Below are positions 32,673 through 43,915 of a DNA stretch of 64,000 nucleotides, in pieces. The notes beneath the pieces were generated by a model. That model ran no database searches. It had not been told where the DNA came from and was given only the letters and a program-made list of their open reading frames with translations. Each line of letters begins with the position of its first letter. The stretch's first letter is position 1. The position numbers were made by a program, and so were the translations under genes. Origin of the DNA: Amborella trichopoda (lineage: Eukaryota > Streptophyta > Magnoliopsida > Amborellales > Amborellaceae); assembly GCF_000471905.2 (NCBI RefSeq), contig NW_006500357.1, forward strand, positions 1,062,658 to 1,126,657. Direction: 5' to 3'.

Positions 32673-33521
32673 CTAAAGCATTTTTCTCTTCTTTTTTTGT
32701 GGCATGAATAAGTTGATCTTGTGATCACCCTTATTTTTCAGTAGTTTTTGAAGTTTGTTAGGACGGTAGTAATTTTGGTCTTCGGACCAGAGTTGATTGC
32801 GTAAGTGCATGTAATAAGCCCATTTTCAATGGATGAATAAAGTCGGAATTTAGAGATACCCAGAATTTTGTTTTCTGTTCTGCTTGATGTTCTGTGATCA
32901 TGGAATCTTTTTTTTTTTGTCCTTGTTGCTGCCCCTGTTGGGACGTCTTTTTCAACTTGCCCCTGTTATGGGGAGTTTGAAAAAATTTTCATTTATTTAT
33001 TTATTGCCCCTTGTTGGGGGGTCCTTGTTCAACTTACCCTTGTTGGGGGGGTCTTGCTCATCAGTAAGTATGCGATTTTATTCATCGAAGCATAGTGGAA
33101 CACTTTCTTTCCACGCACTTTTCAAACTGCGTTTCTACACATTCAGTTCCCTAGTTGTAGGGTTTTTGTCTTGAATTTTCGCCTACTGGGTCATCGTAAG
33201 AACACACAGGGATGAGGTTGCCTCATTTTGCCTTAGGGGATCTAGCAGAGAGAGAAAATTCTCCCAAACTAGCCAATGTCATCATCGGCGAGGTTCACCC
33301 ATCTCCAATATGTGGTAGTTGGTAGTTATACTCATGCAACACTAGCGTGCCAGACTGGTTTCAAGCCTTCATAACAGGTGTAGGAAGTTAGCTTCGAGAA
33401 CGACGCCAGATTGACTAATAGTTTAGCGTCTTGTAGTGATGGAGAAAGTCATTTCTAAAAAGATTTTGGAAATCAATCAAATTGAAGAAGCATTTTCAAA
33501 AGGTATGGCCCTTACATGTTT
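32673..33521. other. non-coding, 3' of the antisense ORF
   Basis: It holds AATAAA at 32,834, poly-T runs and a degenerate repeat with TTGCCCCTGTTGGG / CTTGTTGGGGGG at 32,915-33,060. From 33,180 to 33,521 no feature is recognised. It ends at the target site of the solo LTR. Removing that LTR joins it to 36,169. Confidence 0.6.
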
Positions 33522-33526
33522 GCCAC

Positions 33527-36163
33527 TGTTGGAGGTATTTTTCATCAACATGAGGCCCCTGCTCAATAAACGCCTAGCAAGTAGTGGAAATTTTTACATT
33601 CTCATAATAGCCCCAAAACTGGCCAGGATCTTCATGAGGTCTCTTAAAAGTGTCCTGCCAAGTTTCGTTGTATTCCAACATGTTTAAGGCAGTGCAGACT
33701 GAGGAACTGTTTTGGTAGAATATACCTCTAGCGTCCTGAAACGGACCCCTATAACTAGAGCTACTTTTTCAGCATTTCAAATTGCTGTGGGACCACCACT
33801 ATTGGATCCAACATGGTTGAAAAACCCCAGGGGTCAAGTTTCAGCCCAAACAGACATCCCAAGAAGAAGTTATTAGCGAAAGAGTAAAACAGGAGGAGCC
33901 ACATGCTATTCCCGTGCGGCCACCCTGCAACACTACATCATTAAAGGGACAGTCACGACCAGTGAATTTCGACGCTCATATCTCAGTCGTCTCACATCGT
34001 ATCGCACACAAATTTGGTGAGCATGTTCGTCTAGTCAAGATGAGCGATTCGATATGTGGCACACCCAGTGACGATACTCGAACGTGAAGAAAAGCAAGAC
34101 AGAAATTGCTTATCAATGAAAAAAATGCAGGAAATTAAGAAGCATCATGCCTCGATCGAGGGTCCAAATCACACCGTTCGCGAGCCCAATTGACGCGAGA
34201 CCAAGTTCATTGCATGCGTAACGTCTCGGGCCATCTCTGACTCTAACCCTGTACATGATGAACGGTCAAATTTTGCACACGAAACCGATGAACAGACTAC
34301 AAATTTCATCGTCGGAGTCCTTGATTTTGGCCAAAATTCCAACTTGCAAAATCTTCGTGCGGCCACATCATCGAGCTGTGTTTGGTGCCCTGTGATCGTA
34401 GCGGCATGCTCAATGTGATTCAATGAAGAAAACACAAAAAAAAGTCATGGAACGAACACACTATTGATTCGAAGTTTCTAGATCTACTGAAAATCCAAGT
34501 CACATGATCGTGCACCTAAAACACGATCCATGGCTCGAAGTTGGTATCAAATCAATCGTCATGCGAGCCTTACAAAAAAACAACCATCTTACGATCAACC
34601 GAGCATCAGAACAATCTCGGATCAGTCATGCAAGAACACGCAAGTCCTAGGGCAACACAAGGACTGTTCTAAAATTCCACGGCTTGTTAAGAAGGGGCAA
34701 ATCTGTTATTTTGCAACCTATTTTCTAATTTTTTTTAAATCAATTTAATCTTAATTTACAACAATTAGGATTACTTTTGATTATCCACCCATCTTTGGGG
34801 ATCACTTCTACATATACGTACCACCATTGTACGCAGATAAAGGAGAGAAGGCTGATACATACACAGACAAGAGAGAGTTTTCACTTAATACAAGTTTCTT
34901 TTTCTTACAATTGTGGGGTTACGCTTGAGAGAGAGGGTGAGGTGAGAGAAACTTTCGACCGGTACCCTTAGGGTTGAGGTGAATCTTCTCTCTTCTTTTT
35001 CTTTTCTTCTTCTCTCTCCCATCTCCCCTCTCTCGTCCCTCTACGTTGTCTGAGTCTGTCGTGAAGGTCGTGCACGGCAGTGGCAGTGCTGTGCATGCCT
35101 CTCCCTTGGTCTCACAGGTCGCGCATGGCGATGACTGCACCATACGCGAGTCTCCCTCCCCTCATTCTCGTTTGTCTCTTTCTCTCAGTGAAGTCTATAG
35201 ACGGTGCTGCCCATCGCCGCCCACAGACGTAGCTTTGACGTCTCGGTGAAGAACCTAAACGGTGAAGAACCTAGACGGCGAAGTGTGTTGCTGCCTGCAG
35301 GAGTCTTCCTCTGCCGCGCATCTAACGTAGACGGCGATACCTATCGCCGCCTGCTAGAGGCCCTGGCAACACCCATCGCCATCCGCAAGATTCCTCCATG
35401 CGTTCAGTGCCTATCGTCGTTCCCCCTACGTCCCACGCTTATTGTCGTGTGACCTAGGAGAAACCATTGTCATGTGCCTTGTCAGGAGCTAGCGCCGTCC
35501 ACAAGGGATGCGACGCCTCCTTGCATTGGCCCACCGCGATGTCTATCAAAGTCTGGCTTTCCCCTTCTCTTCATCTTCTCATTCTTTTCTCTCCAGCTCC
35601 TTCTCTTCTCACTTGACTAAAGGTGGGCTTAGATTAGCACCGTTGTGTCGACCTCAATTTCGAGTAGTATTGCCGTCGTGCTGGTCCTTGAACCATGCCC
35701 GTCTTGCTACCACTCTGAGTCAGCAACTTCTGGTCGTCATGCTAGTCTTACCCTTCCGTCAAGTTCTCTTCTCCTTTCTACCTTTCGTCAAACCTTGCAC
35801 TTCATCTCCTTCTCCCATGAACATGCATTGCCCTATGACAAGGGTGGGTCCTTTTCGTTATCTCACAAATTAACTACGGAAGTGTTGTAGAGAAAGGCAG
35901 GAGGATTACAGGTCAAGGGAGGTGATTTCAAACCAGCTCCATCAGCTGGGGGGCCTTCTTCGTGATTTAAGAGGGCACCATGTGAGTCAGCACAAGTAAG
36001 TCCCGAACCCACCTAAAATTCCTCTCTCATTGGTTGGTATACCTGCCCTTGCCCTCGAGCAAGGTTTCGAGATAGCGATATCAAGTCTTGGGTTCACTAG
36101 AGACCCGAGACACGAGCCACCAGATCACCTCGATCCAGAGGGCAAGATCGAGGCACCTAACCA
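33527..36163 (+). mobile_element. solo LTR of family A with perfect target duplication
   Basis: The LTR runs from TGTTGGAGGTATTTTTC to GGCACCTAACCA, 2,637 bp, TG...CA. It is flanked by GCCAC at 33,522-33,526 and GCCAC at 36,164-36,168, a perfect 5-bp duplication. No internal region remains, so it was left by LTR-LTR recombination. The order inside is the same as in the copy at 903-3,694: unique 5' part, CT tract near 34,980-35,040, GC-rich repeat block 35,050-35,460, conserved 3' part. Small reading frames here are not genes. Confidence 0.95.
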
Positions 36164-36168
36164 GCCAC

Positions 36169-36729
36169 CTATGGCCCCTTTAATGGTCATTTTCTTTATA
36201 TGTTTTACCCGAAGATGATAAAAGTATTTCCTTGTGGGATCGTGAGAACTCAAAGGTCTCAAAGTTATCCTTTCACCTTTGGAGCTTTCATCATGTGCTT
36301 TGCGGGTCCATGAAGAGTTCTCTTGGATTCTTGTCGGGCTTCAATCTTGGAGAAGTCTCGATGTTTTTCCAGGTCGTCAAAGTCACTTCGGTTTTCTATT
36401 CATGTCACCCTCCCACATCTTTCTAAGTTGGTTCTATTGGGAACCTACAGATTTTAGGAGGAATCTTCGTCCTCAGAGTTTGCTTGTGCAATATTGTTGA
36501 AACTTGCAAGTACTTGTTTGTACTTGAGTGTTTTGCTTGTGAAATATTGTTGTAACTCGCAAGTACTTGTTTGTACTTGAGGTTTTGAATAAGAAGCCCA
36601 TTCCTGGAGAATTTTTTTTTTCTTTTTTTCTTTTTTTACCCGTGATGCCTTTTCAGGTTTCACCACGTCCATTTTTTTTTTTTTTCTTTGTGATGCCTTT
36701 TCAGGTTTTCACCATGCTTTTGAGCCCAT
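36169..36729 (-). other. region 3' of the gypsy integrase, no recognised gene
   Basis: Minus-strand downstream sequence. It contains a repeated phrase GCAAGTACTTGTTTGTACTTGAG (two copies, 36,505-36,585) and repeated TGATGCCTTTTCAGGTTT with poly-T runs at 36,600-36,715. No protein domain is seen. Confidence 0.6.
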
Positions 36730-37902
36730 TATGGGTAGTATTTTTTGAGATACATCACATTAATGAGGTCGTTGAGTCCGTACCCCTCCTGATTTTTTAT
36801 CTTATAAGAATTGCCTGCATGCACTCAGGTAACCACGAATGGCCCCTCCCAATTAGGTTTGAACTTGCTTAAAAGGTGTGGATTTGCAAGAGTGTGGAAG
36901 ATTTTCTTGAGTACCATGTCCCCTTCTCTGAATTGTCGAAGAACAACTTTTCTTTGGTATACCCTTTTGATTCTTTGGTATACCCTTTTGATTCTACACT
37001 AGAAAGCAACGATATTTTGTGTTGCTCGTAGTCGTCTTTCATCCAAAGTAACGAGGGCAGCGATTCATGCTTCGATCTTTTGTTCCTCATCTGAATTTTT
37101 GTGAATAAGCACTCAGAGAGACGGTATCTCAACTTCAATGGGTAGCACTGCTTCCATACCATACACCAATGAGTATGGTGTCATGCCAATAAGAGTCTTC
37201 TCAGTTGTCCGGTAGGCCCATAGCACGTTGTTTAACTTTTCGTGTCAATCTCTGCCACCTTCTATTAATTTGTCTATAACCCTGAGAAGTCCTTAGTTTG
37301 TGGCCTCTGCATGTCCATTTCCTTGAGGGTAGTAAGGTGTGGAAAATTTATGCGCTATCCCAAATTCTTTGCACACCTTAATGACCTTTTCAGTTTTAAA
37401 GTTGGATCCATTGTCAATAATGATTGACTTAGGAACATCAAATCTGAATACAATGTTCTTTATGAAACGGGCAACACATTGTCCCTCAATTTTGACAAAT
37501 GATGCAGCCTCTACCCATTTTGTGAAGTACTCTGTAGCTGTTAATATAAAACGGTGAGTTGTTTGAGGCTTTTGGTGAGATCATTTCGATGATATCAAGA
37601 CCTCACATGGCAAAGGGCCATACGGGTAGTGTTGAGTAGACTGGTACGGATTGTACATGGATGTGGTCTTCATAAAGTTGACATTTGGGACACCTCTTAA
37701 CGAACTTTCAACAATCTTTGGTCATGGTGGTCCAGTAATAGCGTTGCCTGATTTTCTGAGCTAAGGTGGTTGCTCCAAAATGACCTCCTTCATTGGGTAA
37801 CTTTGTCAGTACTCGATCGATTTTTGGCTGATCGAGACACCGTAGAATGATGTCATCGAAGGACTTTTTGAACAGGAGAATACCTCTTATTAAGAATCTC
37901 AT
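36730..37902 (-). pseudogene. Ty3/gypsy (Tat-type) integrase
   Basis: On the minus strand the zinc-binding part comes first: G-G-H-F-G-A-T-T-L-A-Q-K-I-R-Q-R-Y-Y-W, then R-C-P-K-C-Q. The catalytic core follows, with A-T-E-Y-F-T-K-W-V-E-A (about 37,535), S-I-I-I-D-N-G-S-N-F and G-N-G-H-A-E-A-T-N. The C-terminal part has [20 protein letters not shown] (37,200-37,140), REGDMVLKK and N-W-E-G-P-F-V-V, and ends near K-K-Y-Y. The first catalytic residue is Glu where family members have Asp. Stops (after TKDC, WPFAM and EATN) and shifts show it is dead. A 21-bp in-frame duplication lies at 36,951-36,992. It would insert the cDNA into the host genome. Confidence 0.93.
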
Positions 37903-38054
37903 AGAAAACCTTCGAAGGCCTTATTATCCTTTTTGGTGGGTCCTTTGGGGTTTAGCCCATCTTTCAACAAAGACAGAACATCGTGGAACCATGGTTTTGC
38001 GTTAACTAGAGCATCTGAAGCCACGAGAGACACTTCCTCATCGTTCTTATTTTC

Positions 38055-38717
38055 TTATACTATTTCTTTTTCGATCCTTGATAGGGAATGGTCATGTTTG
38101 TTCTTGATGTAGAATGGTAACATGGTGAAATCAATATCAACCATTGAAGAAAGGGTAGCAAGGGTGTCGGCGAACCGATGATTTTCCCAAGTTACGTGCT
38201 GAAAGGTGATTTTCTTGAAATATGGGATCATCCTTTCCAAATTTTCTTGATAGCGTTTGAACTTTTCTTCTTTCACCTTCCAAATCCCTTGAACTTGGTT
38301 TTTGACGAGTAAAAAGTCACCAATTACTCGTATCTGCTGGATTTTCATTCTCATAGCGTTCTCGAGCCCGACTATCAAGGCTTCATATTCAACAATGTTG
38401 TTGGTACATGGGAAATTCAATCTGATGGTTGTTGCCATTAAAATCTTCTCGAGTGAGCATAGTATGATACCTAAACCTGACCCGTATTCGTTCCTTGCAC
38501 CATCCAAGTATAGCTCCCAAATTGATTCCTTGATTGTGAAGAGGTTTTCATCAGGGAGATCCGTGTTGACGGGAGTGTTATCTGGCAGTGCGTGTTCAGC
38601 CAGGTGGTCAGCAATGACTTGTCCTTTGATCAATTTTTTAGTAATATATTCCATCTCAAACTCGCTCAATAGCATTCTCCACTTCATCAAACGTCCGTTA
38701 ATGACTGGTCTTTCCAA
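38055..38717 (-). pseudogene. second (plant/archaeal-type) RNase H of the Tat element
   Basis: A 220-codon open stretch. The first part, R-P-V-I-N-G-R-L-M-K-W to Q-V-I-A-D-H-L-A-E-H, links from the RT-associated RNase H. The RNase H proper starts W-E-L-Y-L-D-G-A-R-N-E-Y-G-S-G-L-G-I-I-L, with N-N-I-V-E-Y-E-A-L (Glu of the active site), V-I-G-D-F-L-L-V and a late N-H-R-F-A-D-T-L-A. All four acidic positions (D, E, D, D) appear present. Tat/Ogre elements are known to carry two RNase H domains, which supports the lineage call. Confidence 0.92.
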
Positions 38718-38733
38718 CAGGTACTTGAGTGGG

Positions 38734-39021
38734 TCAATTTTTTAGATGAGATTGATTGTATGAGATAAGACAGTGTCTTAACTTCTGCATGGCCCACACA
38801 AACATCAAGAAGTTCTTCTCCACGTCCATGTATATTGTCTCATAGTCAACCATGGTTTTGTTGATGTAGTATATGGTTCGCTCTTTTCCATGGTCATCGT
38901 ATTGTCCGAGCATTGCCCCCATGGACTTTTCTTTCACTGATATGTATAGGAATAGGGGTTTGTCTGGACTAGGAGGACTAAGGATGGAAGGTTTTGTGAG
39001 GTACTCCTTGATTTGATCCAA
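38734..39021 (-). pseudogene. RT-linked RNase H of the Tat element
   Basis: It contains KPLFLYISVKEKSMGAMLGQ, then E-R-T-I-Y-Y-I-N-K-T-M, D-Y-E-T-I-Y and E-K-N-F-L-M-F-V-W-A-M-Q-K-L-R-H, the usual gypsy RT-RNase H connection. The domain start (D-x-S in retroviral types) is Y-I-S-V here, so the first acidic residue is absent, as in many Tat elements. It is separated from the next stretch by a stop at about 38,733. Confidence 0.88.
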
Positions 39022-39059
39022 CGCTTTTTGGCATTCATTACCCCATATGAATGGGGTGT

Positions 39060-39970
39060 TCTTCTTAAGGAGCCTCTTAAACGGCGCGCACTTGTTCGTC
39101 AGTTGTGAAATAAAAGCTTTATGGATTGTATGTGACCCTGAAGCCCACAGATTTCTCTGATGTTCCGAGAAGGGGGCATTTCAGTGATGGCTCGTATTTT
39201 GGACGGGTCCACCTCAATGCCCCTTTGGCTTACTATAAAGCCTAGTAATTTGCCGGATTCAACTCCAAAGGTACATTTATGCGGATTGAGTTTGAGTTGA
39301 TGTTTTCGGAGTCTTTTGAAAATGGTTCCCAGGTTGGTGAGACGATCAGACCTGGCCTTCAACTTGACCAGAATGTCTTCGACATAGTCTTCCATGTTGG
39401 TGTGCATCAAATCGTGGAAGATGCTGATCATTACCCGTTGATAAGTTCCCCTTACATTTTTGAGGCCGAAGGGCATGACACAGTAGCAGTAGGTTCCCCA
39501 TTGCATTATGAATGAAGTCCTGGTCTGGTCTTCTTTTGCCATTAGGATCTAGTTGTAACCCAACAAGCCGTCCATGAATGACAACATCTCGTGCCCCGAG
39601 TATTGTAGACCAAGGCATCTATGTTTAGTAATGGGAAATTGTCTTTGGGGCATGCCTTGTTGAGGTCGCGGTAGTCGACACACACTCGGATCCTCCCATC
39701 TTTCTTGGGTACGACTACTATGTTGGCCAACCACTCAGAGTAATTAACAGGGGTAATGAATTTTTTCTTGAGCAGTTCATCAATTTCTTCTTTGATTTTG
39801 AGCTCAAGGTGGGTTTTTTGATGTCCGAGTTTCTACCTTACAGGCTTTACCCCTTCATTGAATATTAGGTGATGTTGTACCAATGTGGGATCTAGCCTTG
39901 GCATATCATCATATGACTAGGCGAAGACATCGCGATATTCCTTGAGAAAGGAAATCATATTTTCTTGCCC
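39060..39970 (-). pseudogene. reverse transcriptase of the Tat-type gypsy element
   Basis: Landmarks in order on the minus strand: E-Y-R-D-V-F-A-W-S-Y-D-D-M-P (about 39,935), F-I-T-P-V-N-Y-S-E-W-L-A-N-I-V-V-V-P-K-K-D-G (about 39,725), V-C-V-D-Y-R-D-L-N-K-A-C-P-K-D-N-F-P, M-D-G-L-L-G-Y-N, Y-C-Y-C-V-M-P-F-G-L-K-N and the active site D-Y-V-E-D-I-L-V-K (about 39,390). Then come LNPHKCTFGVESGKLLGF and a conserved G-L-Q-G-H. The first Asp of the YVDD box is Glu (codon GAA). Stops at about 39,836 and 39,553 (Q to stop) and a frameshift near 39,600 disable it. It copies element RNA into cDNA. Confidence 0.95.
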
Positions 39971-40177
39971 CTTATGAGATAGGGATGTTCCAATCCTAGT
40001 TAACCTTGGGTGGTTAGGTGGCCACCCTAAGCCTATCCAGTTTTTTGCACCGGGTCTTGAATGTGCCGCTGGTATACTTCCAACAATTCTCGAGATATAG
40101 GAATGATCGATCAATTTTGTTCCTAGGTTTGTATTAGTGGATGAGCATGCTTGGCTGTGTTGGAGCCAATTGTGCAT

Positions 40178-40711
40178 ACCTTTAAATCCAGGTCAGCAAA
40201 AAGGTCTTCAATCCCTAGTTCCTGTCTATGTCGAGGTGTAGCAGAAGAATTCCCGACTGTTGGGGAATCAAGGATCACCTTTGGTCGTTTTGAAGGACGG
40301 GCATCGAGAGGATCGAGTCTTTGAATACCTCTAGATACAAAGCCCGGATGGCATGAAGGCTTCATCCGGCTTTGCAATAAGGTGAGACAACACCCGAGAC
40401 CTCTTAGATCCCCGTTTTCAGTTTTGGCTTGGGGTGATTCAGAAATTTCCTCCGTTACACCTTGCCCTTGACTCCCCAAGGCTTAGCCTGGTTGGAAGCC
40501 TTGGGAGAAGAGCATGTGCCAAGCCTCGAAGGGCCTGAAACTGTATCGATGTTGACATTGGATAATGTCATCCATCGATGCGGAAGTTTGCAAAATTTGA
40601 GGAACAGGGTCACCGGCCTCTAGGCGTAAGGTGGGACAATCAGCTTGCTGAAAGGAAGCGAGTGGAATTTCTCCACGCTCGAGCCCTACGGCTAGCTTCC
40701 CGTTACCTATA
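40178..40711 (-). other. spacer between protease and RT
   Basis: No conserved domain was recognised. Tat elements have a variable spacer here, and Ogre is reported to splice an intron between protease and RT. I could not confirm splice sites. A frame at 40,479-40,123 overlaps but looks accidental. Confidence 0.5.
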
Positions 40712-41593
40712 CTAGGGTTGAGAAAAGAAGGGGGTTAAGCACATACCTTCGTAACACCATTTTAATCGGAGGCATTGATGGAGTGTAGAGGCGACCACGA
40801 GGTTTTCATGCAGCCATGGTCTTCCTACCAACTTGTTGAATGAAGGTTTTATGTCCAAGACATAAAACTTTATCACTTGGACGATAGGGTCGATCTTGAG
40901 TGTGAGAGGTAGTATGCCTTCTGCTTGTCTCTTGATCCCGTCGTATGTAGCAATAGTTAGTTGACATGGCTCAAAGTCATCTGAGCTTGTGTCGATCTGC
41001 TTCACTGTTTTCATAGGGCATATGTTTAAGGATGCCCCATTATCAACAAGCACTCTCCGTATATCATATCCTTGCATAAAAAAGGTGATGTGCAAAGGTT
41101 GGAAATGAAAGTTGAAGCTGGCTGGGATGTCGTCGTCCGTGAACACGATTGGCATTTGTGCCATCAGTTGGTTGATCATTCCGCACAACTCATCTGGCTG
41201 TGTATTGCTCGGGATGTGTGTCTTGACGAGGACTTTTTCCATCTGGGCTCTGTGTGTTGGTGAATTGGCAAGCAGCTCCAAGATGGAGATTTGAGCCTGA
41301 ATCTTTTCGAGATGATCCGATAGATCGTAGGTGGTTGTGGATCCTTGAATTTCTTTACTCAGTTCGTGATCTGTGACCCCTGCTGGTTGTCTGGCTTTTG
41401 AGGTGTTTCCCATTCTTTCATTGAGAGTATCGGCCATCAATTGAATGGGTTTGAACACTCGGCCTCTTCGGGTTAGGGAATCAACCTCACCAGCCTGAAG
41501 CTCGATAGGGTCAGCCCTAGCGAGAGTAATGGGAGATTTCAGGGTGTTGGTCCCTTGTTTGGCAGATGATGCCTTTTCATTGATTATGACCAT
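40712..41593 (-). pseudogene. gag C-terminal/protease region of the Tat-type gypsy element
   Basis: A 293-codon open frame, the longest intact stretch of this element. It holds Y-D-L-S-D-H-L-E-K-I-Q-A-Q-I-S-I-L-E-L-L (about 41,320, conserved upstream of plant gypsy proteases), then T-D-D-D-I-P. The aspartic protease signature R-V-L-V-D-N-G-A-S-L-N-I-C-P lies at about 41,055, where the canonical D-T-G / D-S-G is D-N-G. L-V-G-R-P-W-L-H-E and S-T-L-H-Q-C-L (about 40,810) follow, typical of Tat proteases. It would cleave the polyprotein. Upstream and downstream parts are in other frames. Confidence 0.92.
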
Positions 41594-41628
41594 ATCGATT
41601 CTAGCGTATCATCTTCGCCATATTGGTC

Positions 41629-42849
41629 CTATTTGGGATGGTTATCGAGGTTCAAAGATGAAGGGTTTCCTCTTTGAAGGCTCAAAAGATCTTCTTCGGA
41701 CTCTTGAAAGTGGTGATCACAAGCAAATATGAATTGACTGAGATCATCTTCTTCGTCTCCAGTCTCAATCATGTGAATTAAGATGTTCTCTTTTGAGTTG
41801 TCTTGAGCTTCTAGCTTTTCTGTCATTGTGACCATATTTTTAGAGAGAGGATTTGTGAAGATACCCATCTTTTGATTAGGTTCTTCGACAGGTTGATTTT
41901 TAGGTGCGACAGTGATGTCCCCCCTATTGATTAACCCTTGAATCACCTGCTTCAAATAGAAGCAGTTTTGAGTATCATGAGCATGGTTTTAATGCCATTT
42001 GCACCACTTTCTCTTATCCATGACTTGAAATGGTGGTTCAAATGGTGGTGGGAGATAAACCATATTTCTAGCCAGGAGTAATTTCGGCACTTTTTTCTAA
42101 TGGATCTTTGAGAGGGGTGAAATTATCCTCTCGCATTTGATTATTATTTTGAGCATTGGCTCTAGGCTGACCCCTTCGATTTTGGTTTCGATTGTTGTGC
42201 TGAGTGGATGAACCTTGAGCTGGTTCGTTAACGACAATCTCATTAACCTGACCGGAAGGATTTCCCTTGTTATTGTTTTTGTTCTTATTTTGGGGAGTTG
42301 TTATCGGATTATTGACGCGTCTGTTGGTGAGGGGTGTCCCTCTAGCCCTTTCATGTCGCGCCACCCGCTCAATCATGGAGTCGAAGGAGTGGGGGATAAG
42401 ACCTTGGCTGAAGAAGGTCCTGTATTCAGGAGTGGCGTTCTCTAAGACTATGGAGATTTTGGCTGGATCCGTTAGTGGATATTTTATGATCTGCATCGCC
42501 ACCTTGTGGAATCGACTGATGAAATCCTTGAAGGATTCTCCTAGGTTTTGTTTCGTTGCATTGAGCTCGCCCAGGGAGAGTGATCTTGGTGTCGACCCAC
42601 GATAGTGAGAGACGAATAGGTTGAACATTTCGTCTGGAGTGATGTGTGGTTGAGCGGACATGTTCTCCAATGCCAGTTTAAGGCCTCACCGGTCAATGTT
42701 TATGAAAATATGGCCTTCAATTGGTTAGGCTTGTCTCGCAAAGCTCGAACGAAGTGGAGGTACGTGTTGACGTTAGTATCTGGATCGCTCTTTCCATTGA
42801 ACTTGTTTCTAAATTCTGGGACGACAAATCCTAGGGGAAGGTTTTCCAT
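41629..42849 (-). pseudogene. gag of the Tat-type gypsy element
   Basis: It starts with ATG at 42,849, M-E-N-L-P-L-G-F-V-V-P-E-F, continuing F-N-G-K-S-D-P-D and H-F-V-R-A-L-R-D-K, with a stop near 42,705 just before T-L-T-G-E-A-L-N-W. The core (42,670-42,068) has LGELNATKQNLGESFKDFI and RFHKVAMQII, then an Asn/Gln-rich basic stretch. After a frameshift near 42,065 comes a zinc-binding module C-K-W-H-x-N-H-A-H-D-T-Q-N-C-F-Y-L-K (about 41,985) with a stop inside it. The frame reopens at 41,955. Gag forms the particle and binds RNA. Confidence 0.92.
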
Positions 42850-42869
42850 GCCACAGCTCGAACACTATG

Positions 42870-43597
42870 TAACCCGATTGTTAGAGTAGTTCAAGGGTTA
42901 AAAATCTAAGAAAACTATCACATGATGACCCCAATCTGAGTGATCGAGCGCAAGAGAATATACAACTCTTACGACTCAAAACACTATGTAAACTGAAGGT
43001 TACAGCAACAGTTTGAGAGTTAGAACCCTAATAAGCTATCTCAGGAGGACCTCAACTCGAGTGATCAAGAGTGAAAGAAGAGATAAGTGAAGAAGTGATG
43101 AAGTGAGACTGAATGAATGAGAGGTGAGGGTATGAGTTAAAGAGAGTGGAATATTAGAGTGAGAGTAGAGAACTAGAGAGATGAAGAAAGCGAATGGACC
43201 TGCCTATAGTGTGGGTCCATGTGTTAAGGGGGGAGAGTGGAGAGATGATGAGAGAGAGATGAAGAGAGAAGACGGACCCACCTATAGTGCGTGGCTAAGG
43301 GGGTGAGAGATGGTGAGAGAGTGAGTAAGATAAAGAGAGATGGACCCGCCTATGGTGTGGGTTTATGAATTAATAGGGAGAGGGAGGGTGAGAGAGTGAG
43401 TAAGATAAAGAGAGAGATGGACCCTCCTACGGCGGTGGGTCTGTGGCTTAGACGAGGGGTGAGAGGGTGAAATAGCAAAGGAAAGAGAGTGAGGGGAGGA
43501 TGGACCCACCTATGGCGTGGATCCGTGACCTTGGGAGAAATAGAGAGAGAGAGTAAGAGAAAAGAGAGGGACAGAAGCCAGGCTCACCCTAAGTGCG
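42870..43597 (-). repeat. gypsy leader with ~75-bp repeats carrying a GGACCC...GGGTCC palindrome
   Basis: Repeats of 68-87 bp have GA-rich spacers and a 23-nt core of GGACCC, 11 bases, GGGTCC. Cores start at 43,196, 43,274, 43,342, 43,429, 43,502 and about 43,581. The first 200 bp (42,870-43,080) contain two versions of a TTAGAACCCT..GACCCCAA phrase also seen at 49,190-49,380. The leader is split at 43,597 by a solo LTR and resumes at 46,930. Confidence 0.82.
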
Positions 43598-43774
43598 TGT
43601 GAGGGCCCAGGCTTTTCCGAAGTAAGAGTGTGCTGCCGAGCACGGCTGAGAGCATGTGACGCCGTGCGTGTAAATGCCAACTGCTGCGCGTGAAGTGTGC
43701 AGTCGCCGTGTGGGAGGAGGAGACAGCCGTCATGTGTGAAGATGAAGCAGCCGCCGCGAGTGTAAGTAATGAGC

Positions 43775-43915
43775 TTCAGCCAGCCTTCGTGTATGAAGAT
43801 GTGACTGCCGCCATGTGTGAAGAGGAGACAACCGCCGTGTGTGAATATGAGACGACCGCTGTGTGTGAAGATGAGATAGTCGTTGTGTGTGAGGAGGAGA
43901 AGCCGCCATGTTTGA
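43775..43915 (+). repeat. 24-bp tandem repeat with open octapeptide frame
   Basis: Several 24-bp units read in the plus frame as octapeptides of type T-A-V-C-E-D-E-T, within a frame from 43,690 to 43,941. More diverged copies extend left to about 43,700. It sits in the presumed U3 of the solo LTR. Coding is doubtful. Confidence 0.75.

Noticed and set aside
41072..41294. Plus-strand frames opposite the protease region
   Set aside because: They are shadows of the minus-strand gypsy coding sequence.
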